DNA of 64,000 bases from Methylomusa anaerophila (GCF_003966895.1 NZ_AP018449.1:3923501-3987500), one strand, 5' to 3'; positions 34,868 through 43,174 are shown, counted from the stretch's first letter. Numbers and translations: made by a program. The notes: a model not told the origin generated them from the sequence alone.

Positions 34868-34993
34868 CTAATGCATATTTTTATTTATCATCTCTTGTAT
34901 AGTGTTATACTGCTTACACAGATTTTCTAAGTGAAATTTCAAATGCTTAATTGGGCCGACAAAATAATATCCCTTTATTGTTATTATCTCCAT
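34868..34993 (-). CDS. mciZ: MciZ-like FtsZ inhibitor peptide
   Basis: 41-residue peptide encoded on the minus strand. AAGGAGG (35003-35009) ends 9 bases before the ATG. From memory of B. subtilis MciZ (40 residues), this peptide aligns without internal gaps from the GVVLVG / GYYFVG motif to the C-terminal WISK / MINK, with conserved hydrophobic positions and the late Lys. MciZ is made in the mother cell under sigma-E and caps FtsZ filaments to block division. It lies divergent to a nudF remnant and near spoIIM, which matches my recollection of the Bacillus neighbourhood. Too short for certainty without a search. Confidence 0.62.
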   Translation of the reverse strand: MEIITIKGYYFVGPIKHLKFHLENLCKQYNTIQEMINKNMH

Positions 34994-35063
34994 TTGGACA
35001 TCCCTCCTTATGGAGGTAATATATGCTACTATATGGTACTTTATACCAATTGGAGGGCTGGGT

Positions 35064-35195
35064 ATGAGTAATATAGAAAATCTTAAAGAACAACTGACTG
35101 AGTCAACGCGAACGTTTTCCGGAAAAGTAATTAACGTAAGATGTGATAAAGTGCTTCTTCCCAATGGTAATACCGGATTACGGGAAGTGGGCTAA
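35064..35195 (+). pseudogene. nudF: Remnant of ADP-ribose pyrophosphatase (NudF), N-terminus only
   Basis: A 43-codon frame with a good ribosome site (GGAGG, 7 bases before the ATG). The product contains TFSGKVINVRCDKVLLPNG and TGLREVG, the start of NudF-type Nudix hydrolases, where REV normally continues into VEHPGAVA. Here a stop follows REVG and no Nudix box is found before spoIIM, 76 bases later. NudF hydrolyses ADP-ribose and sits next to spoIIM/mciZ in Bacillus. The promoter-proximal part is intact, so a short peptide may still be made. Internal deletion is the simplest explanation. Confidence 0.72.
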
Positions 35196-35271
35196 AGAAT
35201 AGTGGACAAATAGGTATAAAGATATTGGGGGCATCATATATTTTAGCAGGTTCAAGCTAGGAGGTACGCGA

Positions 35272-35910
35272 ATGAATCTGCTGCGCAAATATATTGCTGA
35301 GTATATACGCACCAATATTGTTGCCTATTTTTTTATCACCTTAATTTTCGTTATTGGTGTAGTTGCAGGGGCAATGGCGGTAAAAACCTTGCCGGAAGAG
35401 CAAAAACTTGAATTAGTTGGTTACTTGCGGATTTTTTTTCAAGGTTTGGCGCAGCAACAGGGACTTACTGCCGACAGTCAAACTCTTTTATTTACAGCAA
35501 TAATAAATAACGCCAAAGTAATTATATTAATGTGGTTACTTGGCTTTACCGTAGTAGGGATTCCTTTTGTCCTGTTATTAGTATGGGTACGAGGATTCGT
35601 TATTGGTTTTACTGTTGGTTTTTTAGTCAACGAATATGTTCTGAAAGGATTGTTATTCGCAATTGTCTCTGTTCTGCCACATAACTTCTTTACTGTACCT
35701 GCGATATTGGCAACCGGAGTGGCTGCAACGACTTATTCACTGCTGCTTGTTCGCCGCAGGTCATCTAGTAAACATAACTTATTATATATTTCTTTTTCAT
35801 ATTGCATTTTTTGCTTTATAATGATGGTTATTACTGTTGTTGGCTCCTTAATTGAAGTTTACGTTTCTCCTGTGTTTATGAAGATAATTGTTAGTCTTAT
35901 GACCAAGTGA
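35272..35910 (+). CDS. spoIIM: Stage II sporulation protein M
   Basis: 212-residue polytopic membrane protein of the DMP engulfment complex (SpoIID, SpoIIM, SpoIIP), which remodels septal peptidoglycan. Five hydrophobic helices: about residues 18-38, 78-105, 108-128, 133-156 and 170-195; the N-terminal NLLRKYIAEYI amphipathic segment and VAGAMAVKTL are family-like. AGGAGGT ends 5 bases before the ATG. SpoIID and SpoIIP are not in this window. Confidence 0.93.
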   Translation: MNLLRKYIAEYIRTNIVAYFFITLIFVIGVVAGAMAVKTLPEEQKLELVGYLRIFFQGLAQQQGLTADSQTLLFTAIINNAKVIILMWLLGFTVVGIPFVLLLVWVRGFVIGFTVGFLVNEYVLKGLLFAIVSVLPHNFFTVPAILATGVAATTYSLLLVRRRSSSKHNLLYISFSYCIFCFIMMVITVVGSLIEVYVSPVFMKIIVSLMTK

Positions 35911-36092
35911 ATAAAAAGAATTATATTATATAATAAGAAATATGGCTAAATCTCCAAGTAAAACAAGGGCAGGAAAAGAAGAAAGTTAGCATAATCAAAG
36001 TTTATGGGGCATAGTTATATAGCGTATACCAAGTATGATATTAAGTTAAGCCCGGGCTTGAAACTATAAACAAGGAAAAGGAGGGAGTAGCG

Positions 36093-36299
36093 ATGATAGT
36101 GACGTTCATGTCCAACAGCCTTATAAGGCTGTTAAAGCTAGGCATAAAAGTCGCTTTATTGACGCTCATCATCTTCTACATTCTCCCCAAGCTTATGACC
36201 TTATTATGGGAAATTAACAATCCAGAATTAAAAATTCGCGAACGGCAGCTATTGGAAAAACCGCTTCGAGTTATAATAAATACCCAAACTACAGTATGA
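36093..36299 (+). CDS. Small membrane protein, YqzK/DUF4227-like by position
   Basis: 68-residue protein with one transmembrane helix (about residues 12-36: LLKLGIKVALLTLIIFYIL) and a polar basic tail. AAGGAGGGAG precedes the ATG. In B. subtilis the small protein YqzK occupies this slot upstream of xerD; similarity is judged from size, topology and position only. Function unknown. A perfect palindrome AAGCCCGGGCTT lies about 35 bases upstream. Confidence 0.6.
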   Translation: MIVTFMSNSLIRLLKLGIKVALLTLIIFYILPKLMTLLWEINNPELKIRERQLLEKPLRVIINTQTTV

Positions 36300-36452
36300 C
36301 ATATTTTGAGTGAAGATACAAAGAATTTCGAAAAAACCGGGAGAATTTCGATAGTCAAATAAAGGAAAAGTAAACTTGATGTTGAATATGACTAGCAGGG
36401 ACAATACCGTCACCGCTAATAGGAAATCTGGTAAGAAAAAAGGGTGGTAATA

Positions 36453-37340
36453 ATGGAATCGTATGTCAATGAATTTATAAACTATCTTGCAGTGGAGCGG
36501 GGATTGGCTCAAAACACTCTTGAATCATACGGAAGGGATTTGCGTCAATTTCAAACGTTTTTGCAAAATAGTGAGTTGGATTTCATAAAAAACTCAGATC
36601 GAGACACCATCCTAAGTTATTTAAATAGTTTACAATCGAAAGGAAGAGCAGTGTCAACAATCTCCCGTAATTTGGCTGCAATTAAGTCTTTTTACCAATA
36701 TCTAGTACGGGAACGTCATATAGAAAAAGATCCAGCCGTTAACCTCGAATCCCCAAAGCTTGAGAAAAAGCTTCCTAAAATCCTTTCAATCAACGAAGTG
36801 GAAGAACTCCTTAAGCAACCTAATACCTTTCAACCTACCGGACTTAGAGATAAAGCAATGCTGGAATTGCTTTACGCAACCGGGATTCGAGTATCAGAGT
36901 TAATTAGTTTAAATATATCGGATGTTAACCTTGATATGGGATACATAAAATGCTATGGTAAAGGAGCCAAAGAGCGAATCGTCCCCCTAGGCTCCATAGC
37001 TGCAAAGTGTGTCCAGGAATTTATTACCAAGGGGCGACCTAAGCTGGTTCGCACATATGAAGAACCTTCTTTGTTTGTCAACCATCATGGCAATCGACTT
37101 ACAAGACAGGGATTCTGGAAAATAATCAAGAAGTATGCCATGGAGGCTAACATCACAAAAGAAATTACTCCCCATACATTACGTCATTCATTTGCCACAC
37201 ATCTTTTGGAAAATGGCGCTGATCTCCGTTCTGTACAAGAAATGCTGGGCCATGCTGATATATCCACCACGCAAATTTACACCCATGTTACTAAAAATCG
37301 TTTGAAAGAAGTATATGATAAAGCCCATCCCCGCGCATAG
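36453..37340 (+). CDS. xerD: Site-specific tyrosine recombinase XerD
   Basis: 295-residue recombinase resolving chromosome dimers at dif. SAM-like core-binding domain at residues 1-85 (NEFINYLAVERGLAQNTLESY), then the catalytic domain with Arg of TGIRVSELI, HTLRHSFATHLLENG, the LGHADISTTQIYTHV motif and its catalytic Tyr. ATG 36453 is preferred; AGGGTGG lies 6 bases upstream, and GTG 36444 would overlap that site. Location before deoB matches Bacillus (ripX-drm). Confidence 0.94.
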   Translation: MESYVNEFINYLAVERGLAQNTLESYGRDLRQFQTFLQNSELDFIKNSDRDTILSYLNSLQSKGRAVSTISRNLAAIKSFYQYLVRERHIEKDPAVNLESPKLEKKLPKILSINEVEELLKQPNTFQPTGLRDKAMLELLYATGIRVSELISLNISDVNLDMGYIKCYGKGAKERIVPLGSIAAKCVQEFITKGRPKLVRTYEEPSLFVNHHGNRLTRQGFWKIIKKYAMEANITKEITPHTLRHSFATHLLENGADLRSVQEMLGHADISTTQIYTHVTKNRLKEVYDKAHPRA

Positions 37341-37365
37341 ATTAAACTTATTCTCCTAAAGGTGG

Positions 37366-37525
37366 GAACTGCTTAGAAACCGCCATCTGCGTCGTTGCTC
37401 CTGCGGTCCTCACTCCGACGTACAACCAGTACGCCTCCGTTCCGGTCCCCGCGCAAACTGTTATGCTCAGTTAACGAAATCAGAATCGTCGTCGCGCCTA
37501 GCATCTGACGATTTCTAAGCAGTTC
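37366..37525 (-). repeat. Inverted-repeat element, family 1, copy E4
   Basis: Part of the 340-base xerD-deoB spacer. Perfect terminal inverted repeats GAACTGCTTAGAAA / TTTCTAAGCAGTTC. Read on the minus strand: TCGTCAGATGCTAGGCGC, GACGACGATTCTGATTTCG, GTTTGCGCGGGGACC, GGAGGCGTACTGGTTGTACG, GTGAGGACCGCAGGAGCAAC, GACGCAGATGGCGG. Compact form of E1. The GGCGTAC...GTACGTC centre forms a hairpin. Sequence outside the ends also matches E1 (ATCAAATGCC on its far side). Confidence 0.82.
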
Positions 37526-37610
37526 GAGGCATTTGATAATCTGAGTAGATACGTGCATAATACATAATATTAAAATAAAAATAACTTTCAGGAGTCAAGA
37601 GTTGTCTCAA

Positions 37611-37648
37611 AGAATTCTGAATTCTGAATTCTGACTACTGAATTCTTG
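37611..37648. repeat. GAATTCT tandem repeat upstream of deoB
   Basis: GAATTCT in three close tandem copies, then a spaced fourth (CTGAATTCTTG), in the deoB leader. The rest of the 37526-37680 stretch shows only the deoB ribosome site. Confidence 0.75.
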
Positions 37649-37680
37649 AACGGTAAATATACATAGGGGAGACATACAGC

Positions 37681-38880
37681 TTGTTTAAACGTATCATTAT
37701 CATTGTGCTGGACAGTGTTGGAATCGGGGCGTTGCCTGACGCTCAGGAATATGGTGACGAAGGGACCAACACGTTGGTTCATATTGCGACGGCAAGAGGA
37801 CGGTTAAACGTTCCTAACTTGGGAAGCTTAGGGTTGGGACTTATTGATTCAATTGCCGGCGTAGCGGAAAATATCATTCCCAAGGCTTGCTACGGGAAAA
37901 TGGCCGAAATATCTAAGGGAAAAGATACAACCAGCGGCCATTGGGAGATAGCCGGCTGTCCGGTATTTAAACCTTTTCCCGTTTACCCGGAGGGCTTCCC
38001 TTTAGACGTGATCCAATTATTTACTAAGTACACTGGTCTAAAAGTACTTGGCAATAAAGCTGCTTCCGGTACGGAGATTATTTTTGAATATGGCGAAGAA
38101 CATTTACGAACGGGTTTTCCTATTGTATATACGTCGGCTGATAGTGTCTTTCAGATCGCTGCTCATGAGGATGTTATCCCACTCAAAAGACTATATGAGT
38201 TGTGCACGATTACAAGAACCAAAGTTTGTATAGGTCAACATGCTGTTGGAAGAATTATCGCCAGACCGTTTATTGGTAGTTCTGGTCATTTTGTTCGTAC
38301 CCCTAATCGTCACGATTATAGTCTGGAGCCTGCGGGAGAAACTATGTTAGACAGGCTTAAAGACGCCGGATTAAGTGTGATAGGTGTGGGTAAGATTGGA
38401 GATATATTCGCTCATCGAGGTTTGACCGAATCACATCCTACGAAATCCAACCAAGATGGTATGGAAACTACCACCATCCTTCTTAATCAAACGGAGAAAC
38501 AAAAGCACAATAGTCTAATAATGGTTAACTTAGTCGACTTTGATAGTTTATATGGTCATCGCAATGATGTAAACGGCTATGCCGCTGCTTTAGAACAGTT
38601 TGATGAAAACTTAGGACAAATGCTGCCTTATCTAAAAGACGATGATCTATTAATTATTACTGCCGATCATGGATGCGACCCCACTGCAAATGGAACCGAT
38701 CATACGCGGGAATACGTACCGCTGCTTGCTTATACTCCTAATTTGGCTTACAAGAATATTGCGGGTAAAGCATTGGGAATTCGTACATCTTTTGCTGATA
38801 TCGCTGCTACTATTCTTGATAATTTTCATTTAACTCCTCTGCCGTATGGAAGCAGTTTCTTACACGACATCCCGGGGTGA
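37681..38880 (+). CDS. deoB: Phosphopentomutase
   Basis: 399-residue alkaline phosphatase-superfamily enzyme interconverting (deoxy)ribose 1- and 5-phosphate in nucleoside salvage. N-terminal metal/phosphate site VLDSVGIGALPDA, KDTTSGHWEIAG with the phosphorylated Thr, and NLVDFDSLYGHRND and ITADHGCDPTANGTDHTRE metal ligands. TTG start at 37681, 7 bases after AGGGGAG. Its stop overlaps a possible GTG of pdp, so the two genes are coupled and act consecutively. Confidence 0.96.
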   Translation: MFKRIIIIVLDSVGIGALPDAQEYGDEGTNTLVHIATARGRLNVPNLGSLGLGLIDSIAGVAENIIPKACYGKMAEISKGKDTTSGHWEIAGCPVFKPFPVYPEGFPLDVIQLFTKYTGLKVLGNKAASGTEIIFEYGEEHLRTGFPIVYTSADSVFQIAAHEDVIPLKRLYELCTITRTKVCIGQHAVGRIIARPFIGSSGHFVRTPNRHDYSLEPAGETMLDRLKDAGLSVIGVGKIGDIFAHRGLTESHPTKSNQDGMETTTILLNQTEKQKHNSLIMVNLVDFDSLYGHRNDVNGYAAALEQFDENLGQMLPYLKDDDLLIITADHGCDPTANGTDHTREYVPLLAYTPNLAYKNIAGKALGIRTSFADIAATILDNFHLTPLPYGSSFLHDIPG

Positions 38881-38885
38881 AAAAA

Positions 38886-40217
38886 ATGCATACTGTTGAT
38901 ATCATAGCAAAAAAACGCGATGGAATGATACTCAGTGAGAAAGAACTAACTTTTTTGATAAATGCTTATACCGCGGGAGAAATACCTGATTACCAAATGG
39001 CTGCCTGGCTAATGGCCGTTTATCAAAAAGGTATGACCGATGAAGAAACTGCAATTTTAACTCTGGCTATGGCAAAATCCGGTGATATGATTGATTTGAC
39101 TTCAATACCAGGTATAAAGGTGGATAAACATAGTACTGGTGGCGTAGCCGACACTACTACCCTGGTACTTGCTCCTCTCGTTGCCGCCACTGGTGTACCG
39201 GTGGCCAAGATGTCCGGCCGGGGACTGGGTTTTACCGGCGGCACTATCGATAAACTTGAATCCATCCCGGGATTAAATGCAACTTTGACCAAAGAAGAGT
39301 TTATCTCTAACTTGCTTAAGCATAATCTTGCTATTACCGGTCAAACAGCCGATATTGCGCCTGCTGACGGAAAAATATATGCATTGCGGGATGTTACCGC
39401 TACAATTGAAAGCATTCCGCTGATAGCGTCCTCGATAATGAGCAAAAAAATAGCTGCCGGTGCCGATAAAATCCTCTTGGATGTAAAAGTAGGCAACGGA
39501 GCTTTTATGAAAAAAATGGCTGATGCTTTGAAGCTGGCTGAGACGATGGTTCGTATAGGGGAGCTAGTGGGCCGGCAGACGATTGCAGCAATTACCAATA
39601 TGGATGAGCCTTTAGGTGAAGCAGTTGGCAACAGCCTTGAGGTCCGGGAAGCTATTGGCATTTTATCCGGCCGCGGCTCTCATTCGCTAAAAGATGTATG
39701 CGTAACTTTAGGTTCATACATGCTGGTTTTGGCCGGAGCAGCTTGTAGCCCTGCAGTGGGGAAAAAGCTCTTAAGGGAACTATTAGACAGTGGGAAAGGA
39801 TTAAATAAATTTAGAGAATTTATAAAAGTGCAGGGGGGCAATGACGAAATAGTGGCTAACCCTCTATTACTGCCTCAGGCTGGAATAAAGTTAACTCTTG
39901 TCAGTAAACATAAAGGATTCATTAACCAAATCAATGCGGCGCAGGTCGGATTCACAGCTATGCGCCTTGGAGCAGGAAGAGAGTACAAGGAACAGCAAAT
40001 TGATTTAGCTGCGGGGATTATTATGCATTGCCGGGTGGGGGATTATGTTGAAATAGACCAACCGTTGGCAACAATTTATACTAATGATGGTAACAAACTT
40101 GAAAACGCCATATCAATGCTAAGACAATCAATTGTTCTGGGCAGTGATTCGGTACCAATTCCGCCGCTCATTTATGGCATTGTAGATATAAATGGCTTCC
40201 ATCAGGAACCGGTTTAA
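38886..40217 (+). CDS. pdp: Pyrimidine-nucleoside phosphorylase
   Basis: 443-residue enzyme splitting uridine and thymidine to base plus (deoxy)ribose 1-phosphate, the substrate of DeoB. Motifs: DKHSTGGVADTTTLVLAPLVA (phosphate binding), KMSGRGLGFTGGTIDKLESI and the C-terminal biotinyl-like domain with AGREYKEQQIDLAAGI. ATG 38886 follows GGGGTG by 6 bases and fits the family start MxxVDII; GTG 38877 overlapping deoB is the alternative. Bacillus has pupG here instead. The stop lies inside a terminator loop. Confidence 0.93.
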   Translation: MHTVDIIAKKRDGMILSEKELTFLINAYTAGEIPDYQMAAWLMAVYQKGMTDEETAILTLAMAKSGDMIDLTSIPGIKVDKHSTGGVADTTTLVLAPLVAATGVPVAKMSGRGLGFTGGTIDKLESIPGLNATLTKEEFISNLLKHNLAITGQTADIAPADGKIYALRDVTATIESIPLIASSIMSKKIAAGADKILLDVKVGNGAFMKKMADALKLAETMVRIGELVGRQTIAAITNMDEPLGEAVGNSLEVREAIGILSGRGSHSLKDVCVTLGSYMLVLAGAACSPAVGKKLLRELLDSGKGLNKFREFIKVQGGNDEIVANPLLLPQAGIKLTLVSKHKGFINQINAAQVGFTAMRLGAGREYKEQQIDLAAGIIMHCRVGDYVEIDQPLATIYTNDGNKLENAISMLRQSIVLGSDSVPIPPLIYGIVDINGFHQEPV

Positions 40218-40232
40218 GCCGGTTCTTTTTTA
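40206..40232 (+). terminator. Terminator overlapping the pdp stop codon
   Basis: GAACCGG, TTTAAG loop containing the pdp stop, CCGGTTC, then T6. Confidence 0.9.
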
Positions 40233-40240
40233 ATTTTCCA

Positions 40241-40270
40241 GTTTAGGAGATTAAATTGTGGGAAAACCTA
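40241..40270 (+). promoter_or_regulatory. Sigma-F-type promoter of dacF
   Basis: GTTTA (40241-40245), 15-base spacer, GGAAAACCTA (40261-40270). Compared with the Bacillus sigma-F consensus GYWTA-N15-GGnrAnAnTW there is one mismatch. dacF is forespore-expressed in Bacillus. Confidence 0.5.
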
Positions 40271-40298
40271 AATAAAAAGCTGAAAAGGAGTGTTACGC

Positions 40299-41459
40299 TT
40301 GATACGTCGTATTGCGCTTTTTATTACAATGATCTTTTTTGCTGCGTTACTAACCAATGCAGTCATAGCCGCACCTGCCAGAAACGTCGCCACGCAAATC
40401 AAAACCAGCGCCGTCTCTGCAATTTTGATGGATGAAAATGGAACGGTGCTATATGAAAAAGATGCTCATAAAAAATTACCTCCGGCAAGTGTTACGAAAA
40501 TAATGACGCTGTTATTGGCAGTTGAAGCGGTAGAACAGGGAAAGATTGACCTTTCAGATCAAATATATACGAGTGAAAATGCATGGCGTCAAGGGGGCTC
40601 CCAGATATGGCTGGAACCTGGTGAAGCAATGACTACGAAAGAATTACTTACTGCAGTAGCCGTAGTCAGCGCTAATGATGCCGCCGTTGCCCTCATGGAA
40701 CATATCTACGGTAGTGAAGAGGCTGCGGTGGAGGCTATGAATCAGCGGGCAGAAAACCTGGGTTTAACAGACACTCATTTTTACAATGTAAACGGGTTGC
40801 CTGCGCCTGAACATTACATGAGCGCCTATGACGCAGCAATCATTGCCCGCGAGGCCATAAAACATCCTTTGTACCTTGAAATGTGTGGTATAAAGGAGTA
40901 CTGGCTCAGAGAAGGCAAGAACTGGCTTGTAAATACAAATAAATTGTTGTGGTGGTACAATGGGGCGGATGGATTAAAAACCGGTTGGACAGAAGAAGCA
41001 AAATATTGTTTTGTCGGTACTGCCAAACGGGATGGTTTACGGCTGATTGCAGCTGTATTTGCTACCCCTGAACCACGTTCGCATTTAAGAGAAGCAATGA
41101 AGCTTTTGGATTGGGGATACGCAAACTTTTCTGCGGTTCCCATTATACAGCAAGGAGATGTGGCCGAACGGATTAAAGTTAATAAAGGAACCGATAAAGA
41201 AGTGCAATTAGTTGCAGCCCAAGACTTAAATCTGGTATTAAATAAAGGGGAGGGAAAAAACTTACAGAAGAAGATTGTTACAGACAGTAATATTAATGCG
41301 CCGGTTGCAAACGGACAAAAATGCGGCGAGTTAATTGTCTTAAAGGATGAGAAAGAAATAGGAAAAGTGGATTTAGTAGCCGACAGGGATATTCCTAAAG
41401 CTGGTCTTTTCCGGATATTCCAGGATATGATTAGCAGTCTGTTTAGTTTATCAAAGTAA
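40299..41459 (+). CDS. dacF: D-alanyl-D-alanine carboxypeptidase, DacF type
   Basis: 386-residue penicillin-binding carboxypeptidase that trims the terminal D-Ala of peptidoglycan stem peptides. Signal peptide at about residues 1-25 (ends VIAAPA), SVTK active-site motif (PPASVTKIM), SAN (VSANDA) and KTG (GLKTGWT), then the PBP5-like C-terminal domain and an amphipathic anchor. TTG 40299 is 8 bases from AAAGGAG; GTG 40290 is within that site. Directly before spoIIA as in Bacillus, where DacF shapes spore cortex crosslinking. Confidence 0.92.
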   Translation: MIRRIALFITMIFFAALLTNAVIAAPARNVATQIKTSAVSAILMDENGTVLYEKDAHKKLPPASVTKIMTLLLAVEAVEQGKIDLSDQIYTSENAWRQGGSQIWLEPGEAMTTKELLTAVAVVSANDAAVALMEHIYGSEEAAVEAMNQRAENLGLTDTHFYNVNGLPAPEHYMSAYDAAIIAREAIKHPLYLEMCGIKEYWLREGKNWLVNTNKLLWWYNGADGLKTGWTEEAKYCFVGTAKRDGLRLIAAVFATPEPRSHLREAMKLLDWGYANFSAVPIIQQGDVAERIKVNKGTDKEVQLVAAQDLNLVLNKGEGKNLQKKIVTDSNINAPVANGQKCGELIVLKDEKEIGKVDLVADRDIPKAGLFRIFQDMISSLFSLSK

Positions 41460-41496
41460 TACTTGCGCTTATAGAAGAATAAATTAGCCACTTTGC

Positions 41497-41530
41497 ATTA
41501 AGGTAAAGAGAAACTTTGCCTTAATTTTTT
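41497..41530 (+). terminator. Rho-independent terminator between dacF and spoIIAA
   Basis: 12-bp stem ATTAAGGTAAAG / CTTTGCCTTAAT (one G-T pair) with a 5-base loop and T6. Confidence 0.85.
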
Positions 41531-41537
41531 GATATCA

Positions 41538-41564
41538 GGAGGAAAATTTTTCCTATCATAGAAT
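41538..41564 (+). promoter_or_regulatory. Sigma-H promoter of the spoIIA operon
   Basis: GGAGGAAAA (41538-41546), 11-base spacer, ATAGAAT (41558-41564): full match to RnAGGAWWW-N11-RnnGAAT. The spoIIA operon is sigma-H transcribed in Bacillus. No 0A box was seen beside it. Confidence 0.82.
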
Positions 41565-41597
41565 AGTAAACTATAACATAAAATAGGAGGTTATGAC

Positions 41598-41933
41598 TTG
41601 AATATTTCGACTTCAATGAAAAAAGGAATCTTAGTCATACGGGCTGAGGGAGATCTGGATATGCATGTATCGAATCAGTTCCGGCAAACCTTTGACGAAG
41701 CTTTGGACAGCAGCGGTGCAAGAAGTGCCGTGCTAAACTTTCAGGGTATTACATTTGTTGATAGCTCCGGTATAGGAGTTATATTGGGTAGATATAAGCG
41801 TATTACGGCTCAAGGTGGTAAAATGGCTGTTACCAATTTGGAGCCGCAAGTTCAAAAACTTTTTGAACTTGCGGGTTTGAGCCAAATTATTCACTTTTTC
41901 AACAACGAAACTGAAGCACTAGAAATGTTATAA
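41598..41933 (+). CDS. spoIIAA: Anti-sigma F factor antagonist
   Basis: 111-residue STAS-domain protein that, unphosphorylated, displaces SpoIIAB and frees sigma-F in the forespore. The phosphorylation site is in FVDSSGIGVILGRYK (Ser57, equivalent to Ser58 of B. subtilis). TTG start at 41598, 7 bases after TAGGAGG; the ATG at 41593 is followed directly by a stop in its frame. First gene of spoIIAA-AB-sigF. Confidence 0.96.
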   Translation: MNISTSMKKGILVIRAEGDLDMHVSNQFRQTFDEALDSSGARSAVLNFQGITFVDSSGIGVILGRYKRITAQGGKMAVTNLEPQVQKLFELAGLSQIIHFFNNETEALEML

Positions 41934-41945
41934 GGAGGGCTTAGC

Positions 41946-42398
41946 ATGTCCACGCAGGCGCCAACCAACCAAGTAAAACTTTCGGTTTTGAGTTTAAGTG
42001 AAAATGTCGGTTTTGCTAGACTATCGGCCGCCGCATTTGCTAGTCAAGCGGAACTGACCATTAATGAGATTGAGGAGATAAAAGTAGCGGTTTCAGAAGC
42101 CGTCTCCAACGCCGTAATCCATGGCTATGGCAAGCTAAACCAAAAACAGGACAACTATGTTGAAATTGTAATGACTTTGTATCAAGATAGAATTGATTTT
42201 GTTATTTCGGATTACGGACGGGGTATAGCTGATGTGGAAGCTGCTAGGCAGCCTTCTTATTCCAGTGATCCTGAACGCATGGGGTTAGGATTTGTATTTA
42301 TGGAATCCTTTATGGACTCCCTCGCAGTCGTGTCCACATTAGGCCAAGGAACGACAGTAACTATGTCAAAAAAGTTTACGGCCAAAACCTCGCATTAG
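41946..42398 (+). CDS. spoIIAB: Anti-sigma F factor, serine kinase
   Basis: 150-residue GHKL-family kinase that binds sigma-F and phosphorylates SpoIIAA. N-box EIKVAVSEAVSNAVIHGY, G1 box DYGRGIAD and G2-like LGFVFMESFMD are present. AAGGAGGG precedes the ATG. Length and order standard. Confidence 0.96.
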   Translation: MSTQAPTNQVKLSVLSLSENVGFARLSAAAFASQAELTINEIEEIKVAVSEAVSNAVIHGYGKLNQKQDNYVEIVMTLYQDRIDFVISDYGRGIADVEAARQPSYSSDPERMGLGFVFMESFMDSLAVVSTLGQGTTVTMSKKFTAKTSH

Positions 42399-42408
42399 GT
42401 GAATCGTT

Positions 42409-43158
42409 ATGCTTAACGACGAAGAAGTAAAAGAACTCTTGCTGAAGGTAAAATGCGGCAATCCCGCGGAACGGGAAGCGGCTATCTCCGAGGTTATACA
42501 ACATAACCTAAATTTGGTTAGAAGCATCGTAAACCGCTTCATGAATCGTGGCTATGAGTGGGATGATCTGTTTCAGATAGGTTGCATCGGCTTATTAAAA
42601 GCTGTTGAACGGTTTGATGAAAACTTTAATGTCAAGTTCTCGACGTATGCAGTCCCCATGATAATTGGTGAAATCCGTCGCTTTTTTCGTGATGATAATC
42701 CGGTGAAGGTTAGCCGGCCTCTAAAAGAGCTTGCCATTCGAATCCATCGTACGCAAGAAATAATGCAAAACAAACTCGGAAGAGAGCCTACAATCAGTGA
42801 AGTATCCAAAGAGCTATCCCTTGCGCCTCAGGAGATTGTTTCCGCTTTGGAAGCAGTTCAACCGCAATTGTCATTATATGATCAAGTTTTTAACGATAGT
42901 GACGGCAATAATTCCATACATATATTGGACCAGCTTGTACATCCGGATGGTGAAGATAACGCGTATATTGATAAACTGGCCCTAAAAGAAGTACTTGTGA
43001 GACTGCCTATGAAAGAGAGAACGGTAATTTATCTTCGCTTTTTTGCCGACAGAACACAGGCGGAAATTGCAGCGACGATTGGCTTATCTCAGGTTCAAGT
43101 ATCCCGTATAGAAAAAAATGCCCTAAAGTTGATAAAAAGCTATTTACAGACTCTATAA
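42409..43158 (+). CDS. sigF: RNA polymerase sigma-F factor
   Basis: 249-residue sigma-70 family factor, first forespore-specific sigma. Region 2 (LVRSIVNRFMNRGYEWDDLFQ), DNA-melting segment (FSTYAVPMIIGEIRRFFRDD), region 3 and the region 4 helix-turn-helix (TQAEIAATIGLSQVQVSRIE) are all present. It starts 10 bases after spoIIAB. The stop codon is inside the terminator hairpin. Confidence 0.97.
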   Translation: MLNDEEVKELLLKVKCGNPAEREAAISEVIQHNLNLVRSIVNRFMNRGYEWDDLFQIGCIGLLKAVERFDENFNVKFSTYAVPMIIGEIRRFFRDDNPVKVSRPLKELAIRIHRTQEIMQNKLGREPTISEVSKELSLAPQEIVSALEAVQPQLSLYDQVFNDSDGNNSIHILDQLVHPDGEDNAYIDKLALKEVLVRLPMKERTVIYLRFFADRTQAEIAATIGLSQVQVSRIEKNALKLIKSYLQTL

Positions 43159-43174
43159 TGTAGAGTCTGTTTTT
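43146..43174 (+). terminator. Terminator overlapping the sigF stop codon
   Basis: ACAGACTCTA, TAATG loop, TAGAGTCTGT, then T4. The TAA stop straddles the left stem and loop. Confidence 0.9.

Noticed and set aside
35023-35067. 14-codon frame whose stop overlaps the nudF-remnant ATG
   Set aside because: Has a nearby TGGAGG, but that sequence is the other half of the palindrome formed by the divergent mciZ ribosome site; likely coincidental.
36379-36450. 23-codon basic peptide frame ending 2 bases before the xerD ATG
   Set aside because: Weak ribosome site and no recognisable sequence; could be a leader peptide but evidence is too thin.
40826-41491. 221-codon frame antisense to dacF
   Set aside because: Overlaps the conserved carboxypeptidase and has no start context.
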